Of a stretch of DNA of 64,000 nucleotides, positions 57,356-64,000 are shown piece by piece (the first letter of the stretch is position 1; each line of letters starts with the position of its first letter). The position numbers and the translations under genes are program-made. The notes beneath the pieces were generated by a model. The model saw only the letters and a list, made by a program, of their open reading frames with translations, was not told the origin of the DNA and ran no database searches. The stretch comes from Cohnella fermenti (GTDB lineage: Bacteria > Bacillota > Bacilli > Paenibacillales > Paenibacillaceae), in contig NZ_SSOB01000038.1 of the NCBI RefSeq assembly GCF_004801405.1, positions 21,105 through 85,104 on the forward strand. The letters are read 5' to 3'.

Positions 57356-59185
57356 ATGAATTTAAATACCCTGCTTATCATCGTGACGCTGCTTGGCATC
57401 GCGGCTCTGCTGACAGTTCTCTATCTCCGAGCGAAGTCCGAGAAGCCCGATATCGAGCAATCGGACAAGCTGACGCTGGATCGGCTGCTGGAGATCGTCA
57501 AGTACAGTCTGGCCGATCTGATCAAGGACGAGAACTTCGCAGGGCTGGCGGACGAGGAGTTCGAATCGATGTACAAGCGGAAGGCGCGGATCGAAGACGC
57601 CCTGCAGAACTGCGTCTATGGCATCGACTCGGCCAAGCTGATCGTGCAGGACTTGATCCGCAGCATTGTCGCCGACCTGCTGAAGACGGAAGACGAGGTG
57701 CTGCAGGTGTTCGACTTCCGGGCGAGTTACTTGGAGCCGAGGATCAAGTTCGAGCTTCTGATGTATTTCTATAAGAAGGAGCACGGCAAGGACGCCCTGG
57801 CGGTGATGGTGGGCGAGTATCGGCTGGACCGGGAGCGCTACGAGATCGAGGACAAGTCGCAGGCGTCCTACGTGATCACGAACGAGGACATCGACACGAT
57901 CTATGCCGAGAAAAATTACGAGCTGGATTATCATGCGATGCTCGATCTTCTGTCCATTCTGATCTACCAGAAGTATAAGGGCTTCGGAGTCATCGACACC
58001 CTTCGGGAGATGAACATCAACGGCTTCAACTGCGGCACATCGGGTTCGATCCTAAGCGCCCTGCTCAACAAGGACAGGAAGGTGCCGCAAGCGCCGCGCT
58101 CGGTCTGGCTGTACTTCAACGGGAAGTATATTCACCTTCGGTTCTTGACCTTCCATGCCGAGGAGGAATTGCGCCGGGTTGTGCAACTGCTCTGCAGGTA
58201 CAACAATCCCGGACCGCTCACCGAGAAGCGGGGTTATCTGGTCAACACGATGTACGACAAATCCCGGGTACTGGCGCTGCGGCCGCCGGCGGCGGAATAT
58301 TGGGCCGTGTTCGTGCGGAAGTTCACGCTCAGCGATTCCTCGCTGCCGGCCCTGATCGACAAGCCTTACGTCAACAAGTCGTTCCTGGCGATCAACCTGA
58401 TCATTTATCTCATGATGGGACAAGTCACCTGCGGCTTCACCGGGCGGCAGGGTGCGGGCAAGACGGTCATGATGACGGCCGCCGTGAAGTACATCGATCC
58501 GCGATATACCGTGCGCGTTCTGGAGATGGCGCCCGAGATGTACTTGCGGGAGCTGTATCCGGAGCGGAACATCCTGTCCGTTCAGGAGACGGAGTACGTC
58601 TCGGCCGCCGAGCTGCAGGATGCCTTGAAGAAATCGGACGCCGCCGTCTCCATCGTCGGCGAGGTGGCGACGGATGCGATTGCGGCGCGGATGATCCAGA
58701 TGGGCCAGGTCGCTTCGATCTTCACGATCTTCTCTCACCATGCCAACCGGGCCGAACAGCTCGTCTACGCGATCCGGAACTCGCTGGTCAACGCCGGCGG
58801 CTTCACCGGGAACATGATTACGGCGGAGCAGCAGGTCATCGACGTCATTCGGGTGGATATCCATCTGAATTACACGACGGAAGGCCGCCGCTACATCGAG
58901 CGGATCTCGGAGATCGTGAGGCTTGACATCAGCGTTCCTTACCCGGATTACGATACAAGCGCCCCCGTCCACTCCATGAACCGCATCACGAAGGAGTATT
59001 ACACCCGGCAGACGGACCGCAAGTCGTTCGCGACAAGGGACATTCTGAAGTACAACCTGGAGACGGACACCTACGAGACGTACGACTGGTTCACGACGGA
59101 GCTGACGCAGAAGATGCTCGAGGTCATGCCTCCGGACAAGGTGAAGGAGTTCAAGTCGTTCATTCTCGACAATTGGAGGATATAG
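57356..59185 (+). CDS. TadA/CpaF-like secretion ATPase with N-terminal membrane anchor
   Basis: 609 residues. Residues ~3-26 are a hydrophobic anchor, unusual for TadA. A long helical N-terminal region (to about 330) precedes the VirB11-type core: Walker A F-T-G-R-Q-G-A-G-K-T near residue 362, the E-M-A-P-E-M-Y Asp/Glu-box region near 390, a Walker-B-like S-I-V-G-E-V near 430, and the His-box F-S-H-H-A-N near 461. These are hallmarks of the T2SS/T4P/Tad ATPase family. It powers assembly with the platform protein encoded next. Confidence 0.88.
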   Translation: MNLNTLLIIVTLLGIAALLTVLYLRAKSEKPDIEQSDKLTLDRLLEIVKYSLADLIKDENFAGLADEEFESMYKRKARIEDALQNCVYGIDSAKLIVQDLIRSIVADLLKTEDEVLQVFDFRASYLEPRIKFELLMYFYKKEHGKDALAVMVGEYRLDRERYEIEDKSQASYVITNEDIDTIYAEKNYELDYHAMLDLLSILIYQKYKGFGVIDTLREMNINGFNCGTSGSILSALLNKDRKVPQAPRSVWLYFNGKYIHLRFLTFHAEEELRRVVQLLCRYNNPGPLTEKRGYLVNTMYDKSRVLALRPPAAEYWAVFVRKFTLSDSSLPALIDKPYVNKSFLAINLIIYLMMGQVTCGFTGRQGAGKTVMMTAAVKYIDPRYTVRVLEMAPEMYLRELYPERNILSVQETEYVSAAELQDALKKSDAAVSIVGEVATDAIAARMIQMGQVASIFTIFSHHANRAEQLVYAIRNSLVNAGGFTGNMITAEQQVIDVIRVDIHLNYTTEGRRYIERISEIVRLDISVPYPDYDTSAPVHSMNRITKEYYTRQTDRKSFATRDILKYNLETDTYETYDWFTTELTQKMLEVMPPDKVKEFKSFILDNWRI

Positions 59186-59210
59186 ACATGAGTATCGCGA
59201 GGGCACCGAC

Positions 59211-61217
59211 ATGATCTTTCTCCTCATCCTGATTCTGTTGTCGGCCGTGTTCGGAATCACGATGGTCATCACCTCCGACCGCAAGAAGAGGCGGTCCCGC
59301 AAGGGGAACACGTACGGAGTCATTCCCCGCAAGAAGGGCCTGATCTCTCTGTCGACCTACTTCCGCATGAGCCGGTTCTTCGAGGAGTTCTTCCTGACGA
59401 GGGGAGCCTACCGCAAGGTCAAGGTACGGGTCGCGGAGCTGTCCGTCTATACGAATCAGGAGATTCAGATCTATACCGTGCGCGTCTTCCTGATCTCGAC
59501 CTTGTGCTCGGTCGGGGTGGTCGTGGCCGGCGCGATCATCTTCCGGGACCTGTTCTCGACGCTGCTTGTCGTGTTGTATGCGGTCGTCATGAACAGCATT
59601 CTGATCGGCAAGCAGGTCGACAGCGTTCACTTCAAGCTTCTCAAGCAGCTCTCGTCGGCGCTATCTTCGCTGCGGCAGAACTACCTGAGGCTCAACTCGA
59701 TCTCCCAGGCGGTGGCGGAGACGGAGACCGGGGCCGAGCTGCATCGGGCATTCGAGGATATCTACTTTATTCTGACGGATGTGGACGGGCGCAAGAAACT
59801 GGACGAATTTTACGCTACGACTCCTTTTAAACTTCTGTGCACATTGGCCGGCGTCTGCTACATCCTCAATAACGCGGGCGATACGAAGCTGAGGGACGGC
59901 TCGTCCAACTTTCTTCAGGCGATGGGAATGATGGCGGACGAGGTGAACCTGGAGATTCGCCGCATCTCGATGCAGAAGGCTCGCTTCGGGATGCTGGAAT
60001 ACTTGCCTATCGCACCGCTGTTCGCGATTGGCGTTATCGAGCGGTTCTTCTCTTCGATCGTTCCGGGAACCTCGGTCATCTATAGCGGCGCGATCGGTTA
60101 TGTCTCGCGGTCGGCCATCCTGTTGGCCTCGATCGTCGGCTACACGGTCATCGTCAAGATCAACAGCGCGGTCTCGGTCAAGAAGGACGATCGGAACCCG
60201 ATCGTGATGAGGCTGCTTCGGCGAGAAGGGTTCGAGAAGCTCGTGAACGACATCATGCCGAAGAAGCAGTTCAAGAAGGCGCGGAAGATGCGCATGATCA
60301 AAGGCGCGCTCAGCATGACGGATCTTAAGCATCTCTACGCAAGCAAGCTGGTATACGGATTTCTGGCGTTCGCGCTGTCGCTCACCTGCTTCTTCTTCGC
60401 GGTTAATCTCGGCAAGCAGTTCGTTTACGACAACGTCAGGGAAGTGTCGCTTGTCGGCGGGGAGAAGCTGAGCGCAGAGGATATTCGAATCCGCAAGGAG
60501 ATGGACAAGGAATACCTCGCTCATCCGACGCTGCCGAGCGAGAACGAGACGAAGGCGCTTGTCCAGAGCAGGCTGCCGAAGCTTCCGGCGTTCGACCAGG
60601 ACGCCCAGATCAAGCGGCTGCAGGAGAAGTACAAGAGCTATCATAATGCCTCGTTCAAATGGTGGATGCTTCTGATCTCCTTCCTGGTTGCGTACGGCTT
60701 CTCCAAGCTGCCGGAGCTCTTGCTCCGGGGCAGGGCGTGGCTGCTCAAGACGGAGAGCGAGGAGGACGTGCTTCAGCTTCAGACGATGATCTCGATTCTG
60801 ATGAATACGTCTACCGATACGCTTGAGACGCTGTATTGGCTGGAGAAGCAGAGCCGGGTTCACAAGAACGCGCTGTTGGATGCTTATCATGAGTATCCGT
60901 CCAATCCCGACCTGGCGCTTAATCGGCTCAAGTCGAAGTCCGTGCTGCAAGGCTTCCGGCGACTGGTGGACAAGCTGCTTCTGACGATTCATCAGATCAC
61001 GCTTGCCGAGGCGTTCAGCGATCTGGTCACAGAGCGCGATCATGTGCTGCGGATTCGCGAGATCTCGCAGAACACGACGCTCAGCAAGAAGAGAACGATG
61101 GTGAGCCCGCTGGCCATGGCGCCGCTCGTGCTGACGGCCATTCTCTACATTCTGCTGCCGCTCGGCATATTGGGCTTCAAGGAATTCGTCAACGCGCTGT
61201 CGCATGTTCAAGGGTGA
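59211..61217 (+). CDS. TadB/TadC-like platform protein (single long polypeptide)
   Basis: 668 residues, about twice the length of TadB or TadC. The first half has helices near 1-20 and 95-130, a helical cytoplasmic region, then helices near 270-320. The second half has helices near 385-405 and 485-505, a region L-Q-T-M-I-S-I-L-M-N-T with T2SSF-like spacing, and a last pair near 630-660. This reads as TadB and TadC joined in one chain. It would be the membrane platform for the ATPase. No match was searched, so the fusion is inferred from layout. Confidence 0.78.
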   Translation: MIFLLILILLSAVFGITMVITSDRKKRRSRKGNTYGVIPRKKGLISLSTYFRMSRFFEEFFLTRGAYRKVKVRVAELSVYTNQEIQIYTVRVFLISTLCSVGVVVAGAIIFRDLFSTLLVVLYAVVMNSILIGKQVDSVHFKLLKQLSSALSSLRQNYLRLNSISQAVAETETGAELHRAFEDIYFILTDVDGRKKLDEFYATTPFKLLCTLAGVCYILNNAGDTKLRDGSSNFLQAMGMMADEVNLEIRRISMQKARFGMLEYLPIAPLFAIGVIERFFSSIVPGTSVIYSGAIGYVSRSAILLASIVGYTVIVKINSAVSVKKDDRNPIVMRLLRREGFEKLVNDIMPKKQFKKARKMRMIKGALSMTDLKHLYASKLVYGFLAFALSLTCFFFAVNLGKQFVYDNVREVSLVGGEKLSAEDIRIRKEMDKEYLAHPTLPSENETKALVQSRLPKLPAFDQDAQIKRLQEKYKSYHNASFKWWMLLISFLVAYGFSKLPELLLRGRAWLLKTESEEDVLQLQTMISILMNTSTDTLETLYWLEKQSRVHKNALLDAYHEYPSNPDLALNRLKSKSVLQGFRRLVDKLLLTIHQITLAEAFSDLVTERDHVLRIREISQNTTLSKKRTMVSPLAMAPLVLTAILYILLPLGILGFKEFVNALSHVQG

Positions 61218-61261
61218 CGGGGACGAAGAGAACGTTGACTCGGTTAAGGGGGTGAGAGGGA

Positions 61262-61354
61262 ATGGGGAGCGTACCGTGGATACCTACTATCATACTGTTG
61301 GTCTTGATCGCCGCAGGAATCGGCATCTTCGCGTATGGGCGGAAGAGAGCTTGA
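61262..61354 (+). CDS. 30-residue single-pass membrane microprotein
   Basis: ATG 61262 follows AAGGGGGTGAGAGGG. The product is M-G-S-V-P-W-I-P, a ~16-residue hydrophobic run, then Y-G-R-K-R-A. It lies between the platform gene and the pilin-like pair, in the operon direction. The ribosome site and clean single-helix pattern argue that it is translated. It could be a small pilin, an assembly factor or a stabiliser of the platform. Confidence 0.6.
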   Translation: MGSVPWIPTIILLVLIAAGIGIFAYGRKRA

Positions 61355-61395
61355 TTCGAATGAAGGACTAAATCGGAAGAGGGAGTGAGCAACCA

Positions 61396-61944
61396 ATGGA
61401 AGGCGAACTGGGATCGGGCGCGCGAATAGCGATCGCGCTGATTGTCATCGGAGTTATTATATCGGTTATCTTCGTTATTCTGGGCTTCACGAGAGGAACG
61501 ACCAATCAAGGGATCACGACGGTGCAGAATTCGATGGATTCGATGTCGCTGGCGCAATTCGACGATTATGATCAGAAGATTCTGTCCGGCACGCAGGTCA
61601 TCTCGGCTATCAAGCTGTTCGAAGGCCGGCCGGTTGCGATGGTGACGATTACGACCGCGCAGAATAAGAAGAGTGCAAGAACCGGGTTTAACTATGGGGC
61701 GCTGCTGACGGGAACCAATGCCTCGACGCTGATCACGACCGAAATGACCAAGACCAATTCGACGGATTCCTTCTACACCAAGGACATTGCGGTAACCAAT
61801 GGCCAAATGAAGTACAACATGATTTACATTCCGATGACGGAGTCGGGGACCGATCCTTTTGTCCGGCCGACGGCCAAGTTCCTGGCGGAGCAGATCAAGG
61901 ACACAACCGGCACGATCGTCGGCGTCGTGTTCACCCAGCAATAA
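61396..61944 (+). CDS. Pilin-like protein, copy 1
   Basis: 182 residues. A short hydrophilic start (M-E-G-E-L-G-S-G-A-R) is followed by a hydrophobic helix at about 11-32 and a polar domain rich in Thr, Asn and Gly. Around residues 57-80 is D-Y-D-Q-K-I-L-S-G-T-Q-V-I-S-A-I. The shape is that of a type IV-like pilin with no long leader. It is nearly identical to the next gene. It probably forms the main filament or pseudopilus; no cleavage site is certain. Confidence 0.75.
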   Translation: MEGELGSGARIAIALIVIGVIISVIFVILGFTRGTTNQGITTVQNSMDSMSLAQFDDYDQKILSGTQVISAIKLFEGRPVAMVTITTAQNKKSARTGFNYGALLTGTNASTLITTEMTKTNSTDSFYTKDIAVTNGQMKYNMIYIPMTESGTDPFVRPTAKFLAEQIKDTTGTIVGVVFTQQ

Positions 61945-61978
61945 GAGAGCAGATCAATCGTGAAGGAGTGAGCAACCA

Positions 61979-62527
61979 ATGGAAGGCGAATTGGGATCGG
62001 GCGCGCGAATAGCGATCGCGCTGATTGTTATCGGGGTCATCATATCGGTTATCTTCGTCATTCTGGGCTTCACGAGAGGAACGACGAACCAGGGGATCAC
62101 GACGGTTCAAAATTCGATGGATTCGATGTCGCTGGCGCAATTCGACGACTATGATCAGAAGATTCTGTCCGGCACGCAGGTCATCTCGGCCATCAAGCTA
62201 TTCGAAGGCCGGCCGGTTGCGATGGTGACGATTACGACCGCGCAGAATCATAACAGTGCAGGAACCGGGTTTAATTATGGGGCGCTGCTGACGGGAACCA
62301 ATGCCTCGACGCTGATCACAACCCAAATGACCAAGACCAATGCGACGGATTCCTTCTTTACCAAGGACATTGCGGTAACCAATGGCCAAATGAAGTACAA
62401 CATGGTTTATCTCCCGATGACGGAATCGGGTACCGATCCGTTCGTCCGACCGACGGCCAAGTTCCTGGCGGAGTTGATCAAGGACACGACCGGCACGATC
62501 GTCGGCGTCGTCTTCACCCAGCAGTAA
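61979..62527 (+). CDS. Pilin-like protein, copy 2
   Basis: 182 residues. By eye nine residues differ from copy 1, most in the C-terminal half: N-K-K-S-A-R to N-H-N-S-A-G, T-E-M to T-Q-M, N-S-T to N-A-T, F-Y to F-F, M-I-Y-I to M-V-Y-L and E-Q-I-K to E-L-I-K. The ribosome site AAGGAGTGAGCAACC is shared with copy 1. The pair is a 583-bp tandem duplication. Both frames are intact, which suggests selection to keep both. Confidence 0.75.
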   Translation: MEGELGSGARIAIALIVIGVIISVIFVILGFTRGTTNQGITTVQNSMDSMSLAQFDDYDQKILSGTQVISAIKLFEGRPVAMVTITTAQNHNSAGTGFNYGALLTGTNASTLITTQMTKTNATDSFFTKDIAVTNGQMKYNMVYLPMTESGTDPFVRPTAKFLAELIKDTTGTIVGVVFTQQ

Positions 62528-62629
62528 GAGCGCTTCGCGAACCATTTCCGCACTGTTAAGGTCCATGAACCGGGACCTGCCGGTTCGTGGACGCTTATAG
62601 AGTGTCGGAATAGAAGGAGGTCATGAACC

Positions 62630-63070
62630 ATGAACGAATGGCCTGCGGCGATATGGGCCAGCATCAGCGCCATGACGGCCGCTCTCGTTCTGAGCTTCAT
62701 CGTTGTGCTCGGCTCTCTCGCCAGAGAGAGCGCGGCGATCCAGCAGCAGGACGACGATGCCGTCGCGATCGTGAAGGAATACCGCAAGATCAGCCGTTAC
62801 GAAGGAACGACAGGCCTGTACCCGCAGGACGTCATCAGCGCCATCGCGGAATCCAAAGGAATGCCGACCGTTGCCGTCGACTTAGTCGCCGGGGCTTCGG
62901 ACACCTTCGAGCTGTGGGATTCCGAGAGATATAAGGACCATAAGAACGAATTCTCTCCAACCTACCTTACAGAGCTTACAGGCACCTTCCCTATCGATGC
63001 GAGATTCGATGCTACTCTTTTTAAGGACGAGAACGGCGCGATTGCCGAGATCCGGTTCAGGAGGCCCTAA
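62630..63070 (+). CDS. Small membrane protein related to the pilin-like pair (minor pilin-like)
   Basis: 146 residues with AGAAGGAGG upstream. One hydrophobic helix at about 12-32, then a polar domain with R-Y-E-G-T-T-G-L-Y-P-Q-D-V-I-S-A-I near residue 55, matching the Q-V-I-S-A-I region of the pilin-like pair. Then P-T-V-A-V-D-L. The same plan in a shorter form suggests a minor pilin. The last base of its stop codon is the first base of the next start. Confidence 0.72.
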   Translation: MNEWPAAIWASISAMTAALVLSFIVVLGSLARESAAIQQQDDDAVAIVKEYRKISRYEGTTGLYPQDVISAIAESKGMPTVAVDLVAGASDTFELWDSERYKDHKNEFSPTYLTELTGTFPIDARFDATLFKDENGAIAEIRFRRP

Positions 63071-63462
63071 TGGACAACGAGGTAAGCAACAGCGTTCATA
63101 TCGCCATCTCGCTCGTTGTCGTAGCCGTCATTGTGGGGATGCTCGCCTTGTTCACCGCGATGAGCCAAGGCTTCGGGAGAGAGGCGGTCGCTTCCATCGC
63201 GGACACGCAAGCCGAGACGTACGCGACGGAGCTGAGGAACACGGCCGATTACGGAGCCGTGCCCGCCGCGGCCGCCTTCATCGTGCTCGAGAAGAATCGG
63301 GACGCGATTCACTCCCTCTCGGGTACAGTCTACGGCGTGATGATTACGAAGCCCGAGGATCTGCAGAAGCGCGCGCTGCTCTCGAAGAAGGTCCGATTGA
63401 CCGCGACGGAGATCGAGGAGCTGCAGACGTATGACGTCGTGGTGGAGGAGGAGGACGAATGA
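63070..63462 (+). CDS. Small single-pass membrane protein, minor pilin-like
   Basis: 130 residues. A hydrophobic helix at about 10-30 follows a short hydrophilic start. The polar part has N-T-A-D-Y-G-A-V-P-A-A-A-A-F-I-V-L-E-K-N-R, and the tail is acidic (E-E-E-D-E). Overall plan matches its neighbours, with weaker sequence likeness. I infer a minor filament component. The next gene overlaps by 4 bp. Confidence 0.68.
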   Translation: MDNEVSNSVHIAISLVVVAVIVGMLALFTAMSQGFGREAVASIADTQAETYATELRNTADYGAVPAAAAFIVLEKNRDAIHSLSGTVYGVMITKPEDLQKRALLSKKVRLTATEIEELQTYDVVVEEEDE

Positions 63463-63875
63463 ACGAGTCGGATGACGCTCTCGATATTATTACGCTGATC
63501 GCGGTTCTTGTCCTGTTCGTCCCCATTATGGTTTATTGCACAATTCCTTATCTCAAGGGAGACGTCGGCGGCTTCGGGATTCAGATCGAGAAGACCGCCC
63601 TTCAGACGGAGCGGGAGATCGTCCCCCAGCCGACCCCATTCACCACGAGCGATGCTCTGCTTATGCTCCTGGTGGCCGACAATAACGCGCCGGAGCCGAA
63701 GAAGGTCCGGCTCGATATGGGGACGCCGCTGGAGATCGTTCTGGATGCCAGCTTTATGGACAACCGATTGATTCTCCTGCCGGAAGCCTACGCGGCAATG
63801 CCCGTCAATCATTCGGCCAAGCTGGACCTGTACGCGGGTCCGACGGGGCTTCGATTCTGGAATGTACATTCTTAA
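63459..63875 (+). CDS. Small membrane protein, last gene of the Tad-like operon
   Basis: 138 residues. After an acidic start (N-E-S-D-D-A) there is one hydrophobic helix at about 10-30 followed by a 100-residue polar domain with P-Q-P-T-P-F-T-T-S-D-A-L-L. It lacks the V-I-S-A-I motif. No family is recognised. The 125 bases after it to the window end contain no further gene or hairpin that I can see, so the operon may stop here. Confidence 0.65.
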   Translation: MNESDDALDIITLIAVLVLFVPIMVYCTIPYLKGDVGGFGIQIEKTALQTEREIVPQPTPFTTSDALLMLLVADNNAPEPKKVRLDMGTPLEIVLDASFMDNRLILLPEAYAAMPVNHSAKLDLYAGPTGLRFWNVHS

Positions 63876-64000
63876 GTCCAGCGGTATGATGTCAAGCCCC
63901 TGATTCATGAGAATTGGAAATTTTTTTGGCCATGAGGCGGATGAGTCAAGAAAAAGGGCACATCAAATCAAACCCAGTCGAAAATCGAGTTATCTACCAG

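Overview
The window looks like chromosomal DNA of a high-GC, spore-forming member of the Paenibacillaceae (Cohnella/Paenibacillus type). This is inferred from the gene content: an H-type small acid-soluble spore protein, the order tsaE-tsaB-rimI-tsaD / ydiF-like ABC-F / moaC / tatA-tatC / groES-groEL known from Bacillus, a CIRCE element, Fur boxes of the Bacillus 7-1-7 type and purine-rich Shine-Dalgarno sites throughout. I see no rRNA, tRNA, insertion sequence, prophage or CRISPR array.

Region 1 (1-7.8 kb): the tail of a rhamnose-synthesis gene, a nucleotidyltransferase, an LCP-family protein and a VanZ-like protein lead into a compact RiPP-like cluster. It holds a 63-residue Gly-rich peptide, a hairpin, an HPr-kinase-like protein, a PqqD-like peptide chaperone, an S24/S26 peptidase, an ABC exporter with an extra N-terminal domain, and a DUF1854 protein. 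The set resembles a paeninodin-type lasso peptide cluster, but the cyclase and the B2 protease are absent and the peptide lacks the acidic ring residue. Region 2 (8-17.8 kb): an ABC exporter pair, cardiolipin synthase, two NHEJ genes (LigD-type polymerase and ATP-dependent ligase), a Fur-boxed siderophore-binding lipoprotein with its AraC/binding-protein fusion regulator, and a GntR regulator.

Region 3 (18.2-28 kb): an operon of two metallophosphoesterases, a sugar-type ABC importer and a tyrosine phosphatase, possibly for phosphorylated substrates. It is followed by a coiled-coil protein, a CAP-domain exoprotein, Ku, two small genes (one sspH-like) and a small flavoprotein. Region 4 (28.2-45 kb): tRNA t6A synthesis genes, a DnaA-box cluster, ABC-F, an AraC/MFS pair with a Fur-like box, folate and molybdopterin genes, Tat translocase, a chemoreceptor and groESL. 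Region 5 (45.5-51.8 kb): a second chemoreceptor, an antibiotic-kinase-like gene, and two Gfo/Idh/MocA dehydrogenases flanking an AraC regulator.

Region 6 (51.9-63.9 kb): an Agr-like histidine kinase and LytTR regulator face a twelve-gene operon that looks like a minimal, divergent Tad-type filament or secretion machine for a Gram-positive cell. It encodes a CpaB-like SAF protein, two degenerate P-loop proteins, a TadA/CpaF-like ATPase with its own membrane anchor, a single long TadB/TadC-like platform protein, a 30-residue membrane microprotein, duplicated pilin-like proteins and three more small membrane proteins. A LytTR-style direct repeat lies in the divergent promoter region. With the Gly-rich peptide cluster, this is the strongest candidate for an undescribed system.

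Several long intergenic gaps carry arrays of a 16-bp palindrome (roughly ATGYGAAAAATCRCAT) spaced 51-52 bp, or 62 bp, apart. These distances are about five and six helical turns, which suggests a phased protein-binding array rather than genes.
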